38,000 bases of DNA from Eutrophosalina sp902522775 (GTDB lineage Bacteria > Bacteroidota > Bacteroidia > Flavobacteriales > Flavobacteriaceae), in the NCBI GenBank assembly GCA_902522775.1, contig CABYWQ010000009.1, positions 1-38,000 on the forward strand. Direction: 5' to 3'. The notes beneath the pieces are model-generated. The model did not search any database. It worked only from the letters and a program-made list of their open reading frames with translations, and was not told where the DNA came from. Position numbers and translations under genes: made by a program. This document shows, in pieces, positions 1 through 8,974 of the stretch (the first letter of the stretch is position 1; the number at the start of each line of letters is the position of its first letter).

Positions 1-3000
1 TCTAAATGAGTCCGAAGGATCGTATGTTACATCTGTATCCGCTGGTAGTCCACTGACAGAAAAAGTAGTTTCTTCGTCAAAGCCAGCATAAGATTTGTAA
101 TTAACAACTATTTTTCCTTCTTCGCCTTTATTTACACTAAGAGAATTATTTTCAGAGCTAATGCTTAAGAATGGTTCGTCTGAACCAAAATATGAGGAAT
201 ATACACCAAGACCATAGGTAGCTGCAAAAACTTTATAATCATCGCCTTTTCTTAAATCCAAGTCAGTAATCCTTACATCGCTCATTCCAGCATTAGCTCG
301 GGTCCAGGTTGGATTTTGGGAAGAAAACTCTTTGGTATACCAAACACCAAGTTCAGTTCCAATTATAACTTCTTCTGGATTTAGAGGGTTTTGAAGAATA
401 CATCTAACAGGAATATCAGGCAGATTTCCATCTTTTTCACTCCAAGATGCCCCTCCGTTTTTAGTATAAAATATATTATTTATTCCATAATTATGAAATG
501 TTACAAAAATTTCATTCTCATTAGAACCAAATTCTATATCAGAAATACTACCAATAAAATTAGAGCCTGTTAGAGATGACCATTCTGCTTCTGATTCTGG
601 ATTATCGCCCTCAGTATATTTATGAGCATTTTCCACTTTAAGTAATTGACCGCCCTCAGTTCCAACATATAAGGTAGATGTTGATGGATTAGGGTAAACA
701 TTTAACGCACTTACATTTGAATAAAATGAGTCATCAAAAAGTAAAACTTTTTTTGCATTAAAATTTCTTTCATCAGGATCGAAATCATCCCACTCTACAA
801 ACGCAGCAATTTCAGTAGCTGGAAGAATACCACCAGTCGATGTATAATTTGAATATATTATACCAAATTCAGAATCTAATGTTTGAACATTAATAAAATC
901 ACCATTGTTAGAGCTTTCAGAGTTGATAGTAAAAATTTGACCTGAAGATTCATTCAAATTCCAAACTTCAATTGATCTATTCCTTATATAATTTTGTACA
1001 AAATATTTATTGGAAATTTTTTGAGAAAACATAGTTGCTGCTCCATCTCCACCGCTTACATCATAAGCTTTTGATCCTGAGTTTGAGCCATCTACTTGAA
1101 ACATATTACCGTTATCTTGTAATCCACCAACAAACACATCATTATCACCCTGTGGAATAGGTCGTGATGCATTATTATAGATAGATCTATCATTGCCAAC
1201 AACTGAGGATGAATGATTTAGAAACATTCCTTTAGGGGCAACAGAAACTGTATAGTATTGTCCAGTATGAAAATTTAAATTTCTAGTTGATATTGATGAT
1301 CCGCCTGAATTTGTATATGTGATTCCACCATCATTACCAAATAAGACTATTTGAGGGTTAGATTCGGATATTGCTGCACCATGTTGATCTGCATGAGCAT
1401 ATGGACCATATCTATTGTACCAATGACTTATTTGATCCCATGGGTTGGTAGTTGTATTTGACCCAGAACCACCTCCGTTTATTGTTTTAAATAGATCAAT
1501 ACCCCCAACATAAACATGATTAGGATTACCAGGGTTAGCTTCAATCATTAAGTCGTAAAAAGATTGACCTCTTGTGAAATCGTTCGATGAAATACCAGGA
1601 TCTCCATCGTCTGGGAGTGTGATGTCTTGTAATGTGGTTGAAGATACAGAACCTTTTTTTATCGTTACTGGATTACCATTATTAGATGTTGCTGCTAAAA
1701 CAAAAATTTGGTTATCACTTGTTAATTCAATTTCAGTTCTATTACCATTTTCAATTTGAAATCTTAAATCAAAACTAGACCCATTTGAATCAGATCTGAA
1801 GATTAGTCCACCGCCTGACCCTCTATTGTCTCTGGTAGATGACATCCATACAATATTGTCAGTTGATATTTCTAAATCCATGGGTTGAACTACCCTTCCT
1901 TCATACTCAATATTTACTTTATTCCAGTTTGCTCCTCCGTCCGAAGATTTGTATAATCCATAATCTTCTCCATTAAATATAGTCTCTGATGCATCTCTGT
2001 ACAATGAGGTTCCAGCAGCAACATAGATTTCTGATTTACCGTTATTATTTCTAACTACAACATCATTAATATAAAATGTTCCAGGAACTATGGTGTAACC
2101 TTGAACAGTATTTGAGGATTTTTTTATAGATAAAATTGTCTCTCCTTGGTTAATTAAATTTTTTAATCTTTGACTATCACCTTGGGAAATGAACAATGCA
2201 GGAATATTTATTGAATTTGGATCAGTAGCACCAACCCCCATTGAAACTAGATCATTGCCGTCGTTGTTGTAAACTATTGCAGCAATAGCTCCAGCATTTT
2301 GAGCATTTAATACTTTAACACCAAATTCACAGGAACCTCTTTCAATCAATGCTATTTTACCATCAATATTGCTGATACTTTCACAAGAATTTTCAGGGTT
2401 TGTGAGTGATGCAGTTGCTTCAATTGGTTCAGAAGTTAAAGGTTTTCCAAAAGCACCAGCCAAAAAACTTACTTTATTTTGACCTGATGGTTTTTTAATT
2501 TCAATTGTGTTACCCTCACTTATGTAGGTGGTTGGATTTTCAGTATCACCACCAAAAACTTTGAACCATGTATTTCCGCGATCTTCAGATTTCCAAAGCC
2601 CACTTCCAAGTGCATCTCCCGCAGTGTAAGATTCGCCTGTACCAGCATAAAAAACATCTTTATTATTTGGATCGTAAGTAATTGAAGATAAAGCTAAATT
2701 TTGAGGTATGTTTTTAGTTATAAGTTCCCAGGGAGAGTTAGGATCAGAAATTTTTTCATTTTTGAAAAGACCTCCGGAAACCCCTCCAGAAAACACAATT
2801 TCATTAGTACTATCATTAGGATCAAACATTAAAGCTTTTGTTCTTCCTCCAACATTTATGGGACCTCTTTGAATCCATTTCATCTCTTCGTTTTCACCAG
2901 GAACAGCAGAATTTCTGTTAACTCCTGTCAATTTATCATCATCTATAGCATAGCGTAAATCTCTTAATTCTTTTTGAATTTTAAATAATTTTTCAGGCTC

Positions 3001-3255
3001 TGGTCTCCCTGTTGCAGGATTCATTGATAGTTCCCATATTTTTTCGTTGTAAGAGTTAGGCGGAAGTTCACGAGATCTTCTTTCGGACTTTGACAGGTCT
3101 TTTGTAGTTAAAAAAGGCGAATTTTGAAGAAAATTTTGATGGACTAACCTTTTTTCATTAATAATAGACTCATTATTGTTGTCTAAATAAATGATTGAAA
3201 TAGTCAACAAAAGGACTATTAACAAGCTGGGGCTATATTTATATAAATTTCTCAA
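1..3255 (-). CDS. Large secreted Asp-box (BNR/sortilin-like) repeat protein with PA domain, partial
   Basis: An open frame of 1085 codons runs off the left edge, so the C-terminus is missing. The start is TTG at 3255, two codons after an in-frame TAA; no ATG lies near it. A hydrophobic stretch at residues 8-23 (LLIVLLLTISIIYL) acts as signal peptide or membrane anchor. Asp-box motifs of the S-x-D-x-G-x-x-W type end at Trp230 (SEDRGNTW), Trp444 (SSDGGANW) and, more degenerate, Trp938 (TKNGGASW), suggesting beta-propeller blades. Between the first two sits a protease-associated-like domain (about 245-370, with ALIERGSCEFGVKVLNAQ). An Ig-like segment begins near 1030. By family resemblance it is an exported surface or extracellular protein, probably a type IX secretion substrate, but the sorting domain would lie outside the window. 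Substrate and activity are unknown. It lies 38 bp after thyA on the same strand. The call is confident for architecture, not for function. Confidence 0.8.
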   Translation of the reverse strand, partial: MRNLYKYSPSLLIVLLLTISIIYLDNNNESIINEKRLVHQNFLQNSPFLTTKDLSKSERRSRELPPNSYNEKIWELSMNPATGRPEPEKLFKIQKELRDLRYAIDDDKLTGVNRNSAVPGENEEMKWIQRGPINVGGRTKALMFDPNDSTNEIVFSGGVSGGLFKNEKISDPNSPWELITKNIPQNLALSSITYDPNNKDVFYAGTGESYTAGDALGSGLWKSEDRGNTWFKVFGGDTENPTTYISEGNTIEIKKPSGQNKVSFLAGAFGKPLTSEPIEATASLTNPENSCESISNIDGKIALIERGSCEFGVKVLNAQNAGAIAAIVYNNDGNDLVSMGVGATDPNSINIPALFISQGDSQRLKNLINQGETILSIKKSSNTVQGYTIVPGTFYINDVVVRNNNGKSEIYVAAGTSLYRDASETIFNGEDYGLYKSSDGGANWNKVNIEYEGRVVQPMDLEISTDNIVWMSSTRDNRGSGGGLIFRSDSNGSSFDLRFQIENGNRTEIELTSDNQIFVLAATSNNGNPVTIKKGSVSSTTLQDITLPDDGDPGISSNDFTRGQSFYDLMIEANPGNPNHVYVGGIDLFKTINGGGSGSNTTTNPWDQISHWYNRYGPYAHADQHGAAISESNPQIVLFGNDGGITYTNSGGSSISTRNLNFHTGQYYTVSVAPKGMFLNHSSSVVGNDRSIYNNASRPIPQGDNDVFVGGLQDNGNMFQVDGSNSGSKAYDVSGGDGAATMFSQKISNKYFVQNYIRNRSIEVWNLNESSGQIFTINSESSNNGDFINVQTLDSEFGIIYSNYTSTGGILPATEIAAFVEWDDFDPDERNFNAKKVLLFDDSFYSNVSALNVYPNPSTSTLYVGTEGGQLLKVENAHKYTEGDNPESEAEWSSLTGSNFIGSISDIEFGSNENEIFVTFHNYGINNIFYTKNGGASWSEKDGNLPDIPVRCILQNPLNPEEVIIGTELGVWYTKEFSSQNPTWTRANAGMSDVRITDLDLRKGDDYKVFAATYGLGVYSSYFGSDEPFLSISSENNSLSVNKGEEGKIVVNYKSYAGFDEETTFSVSGLPADTDVTYDPSDSFR

Positions 3256-3293
3256 AAGTTAGTTCAACGTAAGATACAACAACTGTACCAATA

Positions 3294-4118
3294 TTATACA
3301 GAAACTAAACCTTTTATGTGGGGGTGGAATTCGTAGTTTAAAAAATCGAAATCTTCATATTTAAAATCAAAAATGCTGGACACATTTCTATTGATTTTTA
3401 ATGTTGGTAATTTTTTTGGTTTTCTCTCGAGCTGAAGGTTAATTTGATCAGTGTGATTATTATATATGTGAGCATCTCCGAAAGTGTGAATGAAATCGCC
3501 CACTTCAAGGTCACAAACGTTCGCAATCATATGTGTTAACAATGCATATGAAGCAATATTAAAAGGAACACCTAAAAATACATCGGCACTTCTCTGATAT
3601 AATTGACAGCTTAATTTATTTTCAGCAACATAAAACTGAAAAAAGGCATGACAAGGAGGAAGAGCAGCTTTTCCATTTTTAACATTTTCACTAAAGCTAA
3701 TGGATGTGTCTGGTAATACACTTGGATTCCAAGCTGAAATTAACATTCTTCTGCTATCAGGATTTGATTTTATAGTTTTTATAAGTTCTGAAATTTGATC
3801 AATATTATCGTTATTCCAATTTCTCCACTGAAATCCATATACAGGTCCTAGATCACCATTCCTATCGGCCCAAGCATCCCAAATTTTAACACCATTGTTC
3901 TTTAAGTATCCAATGTTTGTTTCACCCTTTAAAAACCATAGTAATTCATAAATAATTGATTTAGTATGAAGTTTTTTAGTTGTAACTAGTGGAAAACCAT
4001 CAGAAAGATTAAATCTCATTTGATATCCAAAAATACTTTTTGTACCTGTGCCTGTTCGGTCAGATTTTTCAACTCCTTTTTCAAGAACTTGTTGAATCAA
4101 ATCTAGATACTGTTTCAT
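3294..4118 (-). CDS. thyA: Thymidylate synthase
   Basis: This 274-residue cytosolic enzyme makes dTMP from dUMP using methylene-tetrahydrofolate. The catalytic cysteine is Cys156 in the PPCHA motif. The dUMP phosphate-binding region RRMLISAWNP, the folate/dUMP region YQRSADVFLGVPFNIASY and the C-terminal HPHIKGLVSV tail are all present. It is about ten residues longer than the E. coli enzyme because of a small insertion between the SAWNP and PPCHA motifs. It ends the run etfB-etfA-nuclease-nupC-thyA, 64 bp after nupC. Pairing with a nucleoside transporter fits pyrimidine deoxynucleotide supply. No Bacteroidota -7 box was seen in the 64-bp gap, so it is probably co-transcribed with nupC. Confidence 0.97.
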   Translation of the reverse strand: MKQYLDLIQQVLEKGVEKSDRTGTGTKSIFGYQMRFNLSDGFPLVTTKKLHTKSIIYELLWFLKGETNIGYLKNNGVKIWDAWADRNGDLGPVYGFQWRNWNNDNIDQISELIKTIKSNPDSRRMLISAWNPSVLPDTSISFSENVKNGKAALPPCHAFFQFYVAENKLSCQLYQRSADVFLGVPFNIASYALLTHMIANVCDLEVGDFIHTFGDAHIYNNHTDQINLQLERKPKKLPTLKINRNVSSIFDFKYEDFDFLNYEFHPHIKGLVSV

Positions 4119-4182
4119 ATCTCTAAATTATGAAATGTGAAAATTTTTATATGTTATTAAATAGAAAAAAAATTAAAAGATA

Positions 4183-5517
4183 TTAACCAATCAACATACC
4201 AGCTATTGATGCTGATAGCAGTGAAGCTAGCGCTCCTCCGATTAAAGCTTTTAAACCAAATTTTGCTAAATTTTTTCTTTGATTTGGAGCAAGAGCTCCA
4301 ATTCCTCCAATTTGAATTCCAATCGATGAAAAATTAGCAAATCCGCATAGCATATATGTTGCCATAATTAGAGATTTCTCATATTTTAAAATAACCTCTG
4401 CCCCTGCAGCTTTAAAATCTGCTAATTGCATATAAGCAATAAATTCATTAACAGAAAGTTTTATCCCAAGAAGTTGCCCCATTGGAATAATATCTGCAGA
4501 AGATACACCAATAAGCCACATCAAAGGAGAAAATAGTATACCCATTACAGCTTCAAGTGAAAGTTCATTATAAATTGTTTTTGACTCAATGATTGAATTA
4601 AGTCCACTGATATCACCAACAAAAAAAAGCATATAATTTACCATAGCTATTAAGGCAATAAAAACAATTACCATTGCACCAATGTTTACAGCCAATTTTA
4701 TTCCTTCAATTGTACCATTTGATATTGCATCTAAAATATTTGATCCCGAATCATAATCTGAAATATTAACATCACTACTTATTTCATCAGTTTGTGGTAT
4801 AATAATTTTAGAAATTAAAATTGCTCCAGGTGCTGCCATAACTGATGCTGTTAAAAGATGCTTTGCAAACTCAACCTGTTTCACAGGGTCATCACCTCCT
4901 AAAAAAGCGATGTATGCAGCTAGAACTCCGCCTGCAACAGTAGCCATTCCGCCAACCATCACAAGTAAAATTTCGGATTTATTCATCTTTGATAAATATG
5001 CTTTAATCAGTAGTGGAGATTCAGTTTGACCAAGAAAAATATTTCCAATGACAGATAAACTTTCAGATCCTGAAATTTTTAGAAATTTTGTATAAACCTT
5101 TGCAAAAAAACTAACTACTTTTTGAATTATTCCTAAATAAAATAAAATAGATGTTATAGCTGAGAAGAAAATAACAGTTGGTAAAATTTCAAAGGCCCAT
5201 ATGTAACTCGTTGATTTTGGTTTTAAGAGATCTCCAAAAACAAATATTGTGCCCTCACGTGTGAAATCGATAAGTTTGACAAATATTGATCCAGCCTTCT
5301 CAAATATTAATTGAATTAGTGGAACTTTTAGTATTAAAACTCCTATAATTAGTTGACTAATTAATGCTAAAAAAATAGTTTTCCAAGCAATTTTACTTTT
5401 TTTATTACTAAAAATATAAGCTAAAAATAAAACTGAAAAAATTCCTAAAAATCCTCTAAAAAAACTTTCTAAAGAAAATCCTGAGCTTGGAATTAAATCA
5501 ATCTCATCAACTAGCAT
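4183..5517 (-). CDS. nupC: Concentrative nucleoside transporter (CNT/NupC family)
   Basis: This is an inner-membrane symporter that imports nucleosides with Na+ or H+. The protein is strongly hydrophobic with many membrane segments. Family-typical stretches are the GQTESPLLIKAYL region, GGMATVAGGVLAAYI, and the late SAADIIP / KLSVNEFIAY / CGFANFSSIGIQIGG segments, which correspond to nucleoside and Na+ contact regions in CNT proteins. The frame is open upstream to a TTG at 5535, but the ATG at 5517 is the better start; it gives 444 residues. The upstream nuclease gene ends at 5538, so the two are almost contiguous. The preferred nucleoside and coupling ion cannot be read from the sequence. 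Confidence 0.92.
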   Translation of the reverse strand: MLVDEIDLIPSSGFSLESFFRGFLGIFSVLFLAYIFSNKKSKIAWKTIFLALISQLIIGVLILKVPLIQLIFEKAGSIFVKLIDFTREGTIFVFGDLLKPKSTSYIWAFEILPTVIFFSAITSILFYLGIIQKVVSFFAKVYTKFLKISGSESLSVIGNIFLGQTESPLLIKAYLSKMNKSEILLVMVGGMATVAGGVLAAYIAFLGGDDPVKQVEFAKHLLTASVMAAPGAILISKIIIPQTDEISSDVNISDYDSGSNILDAISNGTIEGIKLAVNIGAMVIVFIALIAMVNYMLFFVGDISGLNSIIESKTIYNELSLEAVMGILFSPLMWLIGVSSADIIPMGQLLGIKLSVNEFIAYMQLADFKAAGAEVILKYEKSLIMATYMLCGFANFSSIGIQIGGIGALAPNQRKNLAKFGLKALIGGALASLLSASIAGMLIG

Positions 5518-5537
5518 TATAAATTTTAAAATCAAAG

Positions 5538-6104
5538 TTATTTTCTCTGGTTAATTTCATCTCTTAATTTTGCAGCGAGTTCATAATTTTCTACTTCTAT
5601 TGCATCATTAATTTTTTTATTCAAATCTTTTATAGAAATATTTTTGTATCCTTTTTCAAATTTTTTTTCAATATTTTTTTCAGAAATTTCTTTTTTCATG
5701 ATAATTCCTGCTTTATCTAAAATTTTTGAATAAGTAAATATTGGTGCGTCAAACCTTAACGCAAGGGCTATAGAATCTGATGTTCGGGCATCAAGAATTT
5801 CTTCAATTTTATCTCTTTCACATATTATGCTAGAGTAAAAAATACCATCAATTAATTTGTGAATTATAACCTTATTTAATTTTATTTCAAAAGTTTTTGA
5901 AAAATTTTTGAAAAGATCATGCGTTAGTGGTCTTGGAGGTTCTATATTTTTATCTAAAGCAATTGCAATAGATTGAGCTTCAAAACCTCCTATGACAATT
6001 GGCAACTTTCTTTCACCGTCAACTTCTTCCAAAATCAAAGCATAAGCACCATTTTGGGATTGACTATAAGAAATTCTATTCACCTTAAGCTTTATTAATT
6101 TCAT
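5538..6104 (-). CDS. Bifunctional nuclease family protein (DUF151) with UVR motif
   Basis: The 188-residue protein has an N-terminal DUF151/bifunctional nuclease domain (about 1-135). Recognisable parts are LPIVIGGFEAQSIAIALD and DARTSDSIALALR, close to the family's SDAIALALR signature. The C-terminus (about 165-186, with EVENYELAAKLRDEI) is a UvrB/UvrC-type helical motif, which in UvrB and UvrC mediates protein contact. Members of this family have been described with DNase and RNase activity, but the physiological role is unsettled. It lies 31 bp after etfA and 2 bp before nupC. The region between the two domains is Lys/Glu-rich and probably a linker. Family assignment is secure; function is not. 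Confidence 0.88.
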   Translation of the reverse strand: MKLIKLKVNRISYSQSQNGAYALILEEVDGERKLPIVIGGFEAQSIAIALDKNIEPPRPLTHDLFKNFSKTFEIKLNKVIIHKLIDGIFYSSIICERDKIEEILDARTSDSIALALRFDAPIFTYSKILDKAGIIMKKEISEKNIEKKFEKGYKNISIKDLNKKINDAIEVENYELAAKLRDEINQRK

Positions 6105-6135
6105 ATTATGGAATAACTAATTCAAAAATAGAAAA

Positions 6136-7098
6136 TTAGTTGTTTACAGCCTTAAACGATTTGAGTTTTTCATTTAATTTAGGTACAATGTCAAAAGCAT
6201 CACCTATAATTCCAAAATCAGCTGCTTTAAAAAACGGCGCATCAGGATCACTGTTGATAACAACTTTAACTTTTGAAGAACTAACTCCAGCTAAATGTTG
6301 TATAGCACCTGAAATACCAATTGCAATATATAAGTTTGTTGCGACGGGCTTACCTGTTTGTCCTACGTGTTCGCTGTGAGGTCTCCAACCCATATCAGAA
6401 ACAGGCTTGGAGCATGCAGTAGCTGCACCTAGTATTTTCGCCAGTTCCTCAATCATACCCCAATTTTCAGGACCTTTTAAACCTCTTCCTGCTGAAACTA
6501 CAATATCAGCATCAGCTATTGAAATACTACCATTACTTAATTCTATGGATTCTTGATTTATAGTAGATTCAGGAATATTTATTTCAAGGTTTAATATTTC
6601 AGGACTAGATTTTTTTTCTATTAACCCAAAAGAATTATTGCAAATACCTATTATTATTTTTTCATTTTTAATAATCACATCACTAAATGCTTTGTTAGAA
6701 AAAGTAGATCTTCTTAATGTAAAAGGCATTAAGCTTGAAGGTAAACTTACAACATTAGATATATATGTGGAGTTCGTTTTTACAGAAAGTGATGGAGCTA
6801 AATATTTACAATCTGTACTTCCGCCTATTATAATATGACTAACTGATAATTTACTACTTGCTTTGGATATAACCTCAGCATATTTTTGAACATTAAATTG
6901 CGATAATTCATCGTTGTTGATATTTAATATCTTATCTGGGCCATAATTTGATAATTCATTGGTATTTTTAATATTAAAACAAAGAATTACCAAATCAGTT
7001 GACAATTCATCAGCAAGTGCCCTTGCATAGGAAATTACTTCAAATGAATTTTTCTTTGCTTTGTATTTTTTTGATTCTATGTAAGTAAGTATTGACAT
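6136..7098 (-). CDS. etfA: Electron transfer flavoprotein, alpha subunit
   Basis: The alpha subunit of the soluble FAD-containing heterodimer accepts electrons from acyl-CoA and other dehydrogenases and passes them towards quinone. The 320-residue protein has the variable N-terminal domain and the conserved C-terminal FAD domain. The latter shows VSAGRGLKGPENW, the GQTGKPVATNLYIAIGISG flavin-binding stretch, then INSDPDAPFFKAADFGIIGD. It starts 2 bp after the etfB stop, so the pair is translated from one message. The neighbouring divergent gene encodes a pyruvate dehydrogenase subunit, placing this locus in central oxidative metabolism. Confidence 0.97.
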   Translation of the reverse strand: MSILTYIESKKYKAKKNSFEVISYARALADELSTDLVILCFNIKNTNELSNYGPDKILNINNDELSQFNVQKYAEVISKASSKLSVSHIIIGGSTDCKYLAPSLSVKTNSTYISNVVSLPSSLMPFTLRRSTFSNKAFSDVIIKNEKIIIGICNNSFGLIEKKSSPEILNLEINIPESTINQESIELSNGSISIADADIVVSAGRGLKGPENWGMIEELAKILGAATACSKPVSDMGWRPHSEHVGQTGKPVATNLYIAIGISGAIQHLAGVSSSKVKVVINSDPDAPFFKAADFGIIGDAFDIVPKLNEKLKSFKAVNN

Positions 7099-7100
7099 TT

Positions 7101-7847
7101 CTAAATAACCTTTGCATTTTTGTTAAATATTTCGATAAGTTCATCTAAATTTTCAGAATCAATCATTTTAATTTCCTCTTTTTCTTTGGGTTTATAAAAT
7201 TTTATTATTTCTGTATAAATCTTATCATTTTCTGTTTCAATTATTTCTAATGGTTTTTGTCTTGCTTGCATAATTCCTCTCATATTTGGAATTTTTAAAT
7301 CACTTTCTTCAACCAGTCCTTTTTGACCACCAATTATTGCAGGGAGATTACATGAAAGAATTTCTGTACCACCTTCAATTTCTCTTTTGGCCGTTATTTT
7401 ATTCCCATCAATCTCAAGTCCTACACAATTAGTTATAAAATTTATATTTAATATTTCGGAAATAATTCCAGGAACCATAGTGCCATTATAATCTATGGAT
7501 TCTCTTCCAGCAATTATCAAATCATAATTATTATTTGAAATATAATCGCTTATCAATTTAGCAACACGGAAACCATCGGTTGGTTTCTCATTTATTCGTA
7601 TTGCTTTGTCAGCCCCAATAGCTAAAGTTTTTTTCAATATTGGCTCAGTATTTTCCAGTCCAACATTAATAGTGTCTACAGTTGAATTATCCATTTCTTT
7701 AATCCACATTGCACGGGTTAGTCCAAATTCATCATTGGGATTAATTACAAATTGGATACCATTAGTGTCAAACTTTGTATCATTTTCAATAAAGTTTATT
7801 TTTGATGTAGTATCCGGAACACAACTAATACATACTAATATTTTCAT
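7101..7847 (-). CDS. etfB: Electron transfer flavoprotein, beta subunit
   Basis: This is the partner of EtfA; in the family it binds AMP and forms the docking surface for dehydrogenases. The reading frame extends 18 bp upstream, but ATG at 7847 gives the standard N-terminus MKILVCISCVPDT and 248 residues, which fits the family. Conserved parts are INPNDEFGLTRA, the AIGADKAIRI stretch and GRESIDYNGTMVPGIISE near residue 115. It heads the minus-strand run etfB-etfA-nuclease-nupC-thyA. A perfect -7 element (TATATTTG) lies 16 bp upstream of the ATG, so the 5' leader would be only about 10 nt. Confidence 0.96.
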   Translation of the reverse strand: MKILVCISCVPDTTSKINFIENDTKFDTNGIQFVINPNDEFGLTRAMWIKEMDNSTVDTINVGLENTEPILKKTLAIGADKAIRINEKPTDGFRVAKLISDYISNNNYDLIIAGRESIDYNGTMVPGIISEILNINFITNCVGLEIDGNKITAKREIEGGTEILSCNLPAIIGGQKGLVEESDLKIPNMRGIMQARQKPLEIIETENDKIYTEIIKFYKPKEKEEIKMIDSENLDELIEIFNKNAKVI

Positions 7848-7862
7848 AAAATTATTTATAAC

Positions 7863-7870
7863 CAAATATA
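7863..7870 (-). promoter_or_regulatory. Putative -7 promoter element for etfB operon
   Basis: The minus strand reads TATATTTG, an exact match to the Bacteroidota -7 consensus TAnnTTTG, ending 15 bp upstream of the etfB ATG. No convincing TTTG -33 element was found at the expected distance; the nearest TTG is only 8 bp away. The call rests on the box, its position and the lack of another candidate. Confidence 0.45.
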
Positions 7871-7939
7871 TGAAAAATCAATTTATTATGCACGCATAGT
7901 ATTTTTTAAATTAATGAATCATTTAATGCTTTTTATTAG

Positions 7940-7947
7940 TATTTTTG
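7940..7947 (+). promoter_or_regulatory. Putative -7 promoter element for pyruvate dehydrogenase E1 beta
   Basis: TATTTTTG matches the Bacteroidota -7 consensus TAnnTTTG and lies 13 bp before the ATG at 7961. A clear -33 element is not visible. It would give a very short 5' leader. It is divergent from the etfB promoter about 75 bp away. Confidence 0.45.
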
Positions 7948-7960
7948 CACAAAGTTAATT

Positions 7961-8938
7961 ATGAGAGAAATTCAATTTAGAGAAGCTATTTGTGAGGCTA
8001 TGTCTGAAGAAATGAGAAAAGATGAGAGTATTTACTTGATGGGTGAAGAAGTAGCTGAATACAACGGAGCTTACAAAGCATCCAAAGGCATGCTGGATGA
8101 ATTTGGTGAAAAAAGAGTTATCGATACCCCTATTTCTGAATTAGGCTTTTCTGGAATTGGAGTTGGTTCTACAATGACGGGCAACAGACCAATTATTGAA
8201 TTTATGACTTTTAACTTTGCACTTGTAGGAATTGATCAAATTATTAATAATGCTGCAAAAATAAGACAGATGTCAGCTGGACAATTTCCATGTCCTATCG
8301 TATTTAGGGGGCCAACTGGGTCTGCAGGTCAACTAGCTGCAACCCACTCCCAAGCTTTTGAAAGCTGGTATGCAAATTGTCCTGGACTTAAAGTAATTAT
8401 TCCTTCAAATCCTTATGATGCCAAAGGTCTTTTGAAATCTGCTATTAGAGATGATGATCCTGTAATATTTATGGAATCTGAACAAATGTACGGAGATAAG
8501 GGGGAGGTACCTGAGGATGAATATATAATTCCAATTGGAAAAGCAGAGGTTAAAAAAGTAGGTACAGATGTTACTATTGTTTCATTTGGAAAAATCATTA
8601 AAGAAGTTTTCAAAGCTGCTGAAATACTTAAACAAGAAAATATTGAAGTTGAAATTATTGACTTAAGGACAATAAGACCACTTGATTACGATACAATTAT
8701 AGAGTCAATAAAAAAAACAAATCGACTTGTAATTGTTGAGGAGTCCTGGCCATTTGGAAATATCTCTACGGAAATTACTTATCAGGTTCAAAATATTGCA
8801 TTTGATTATTTAGATGCTCCTGTTATTAGAATCAATACAGCTGACACACCAGCTCCATATAGTCCATCTCTTTTAAAAGAGTGGTTGCCTAATCACAATG
8901 ATGTAATTAAAGCTGTAAATAAAGTCTTGTATAAGTAA
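7961..8938 (+). CDS. pdhB: Pyruvate dehydrogenase E1 component, beta subunit
   Basis: The 325-residue beta chain of the alpha2beta2 thiamine-diphosphate E1 enzyme feeds acetyl-CoA synthesis. It has the N-terminal pyrimidine-binding domain with MGEEVAEYNGAYKASKGM, RVIDTPISELGFSGIGVG and the FMTFNFALVGIDQIINNAAK stretch. The C-terminal transketolase-like domain shows VIVEESWPFGNISTEI and the final ADTPAPYSPSLLKEWLPN. The AYKASKGM region and the GP-TG-SAGQLAATHSQ loop favour pyruvate dehydrogenase over branched-chain ketoacid dehydrogenase, though the two are close. The alpha subunit and E2 are not in this window, so the complex is split on this chromosome. Next is hppA, 36 bp downstream. Confidence 0.93.
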   Translation: MREIQFREAICEAMSEEMRKDESIYLMGEEVAEYNGAYKASKGMLDEFGEKRVIDTPISELGFSGIGVGSTMTGNRPIIEFMTFNFALVGIDQIINNAAKIRQMSAGQFPCPIVFRGPTGSAGQLAATHSQAFESWYANCPGLKVIIPSNPYDAKGLLKSAIRDDDPVIFMESEQMYGDKGEVPEDEYIIPIGKAEVKKVGTDVTIVSFGKIIKEVFKAAEILKQENIEVEIIDLRTIRPLDYDTIIESIKKTNRLVIVEESWPFGNISTEITYQVQNIAFDYLDAPVIRINTADTPAPYSPSLLKEWLPNHNDVIKAVNKVLYK

Positions 8939-8946
8939 TAAATTTT

Positions 8947-8954
8947 TATTTTTG
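8947..8954 (+). promoter_or_regulatory. Putative -7 promoter element for hppA
   Basis: TATTTTTG matches TAnnTTTG and lies 20 bp before the hppA ATG. A TTG at 8927-8929 sits 17 bp upstream, slightly closer than the usual 19-21. It suggests hppA can be transcribed separately from the preceding dehydrogenase gene. Confidence 0.35.
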
Positions 8955-8974
8955 AACCCTCAACTAATTGTTTT

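Noticed and set aside
391..1759. Short plus-strand open frames within 391-573 and 1574-1759
   Set aside because: They lie antisense to the long, well-conserved Asp-box/PA protein frame and have no recognisable domain or start context.
7606..7899. Plus-strand frame of 97 codons antisense to etfB
   Set aside because: Covers conserved etfB codons and the etfB promoter; no independent support.
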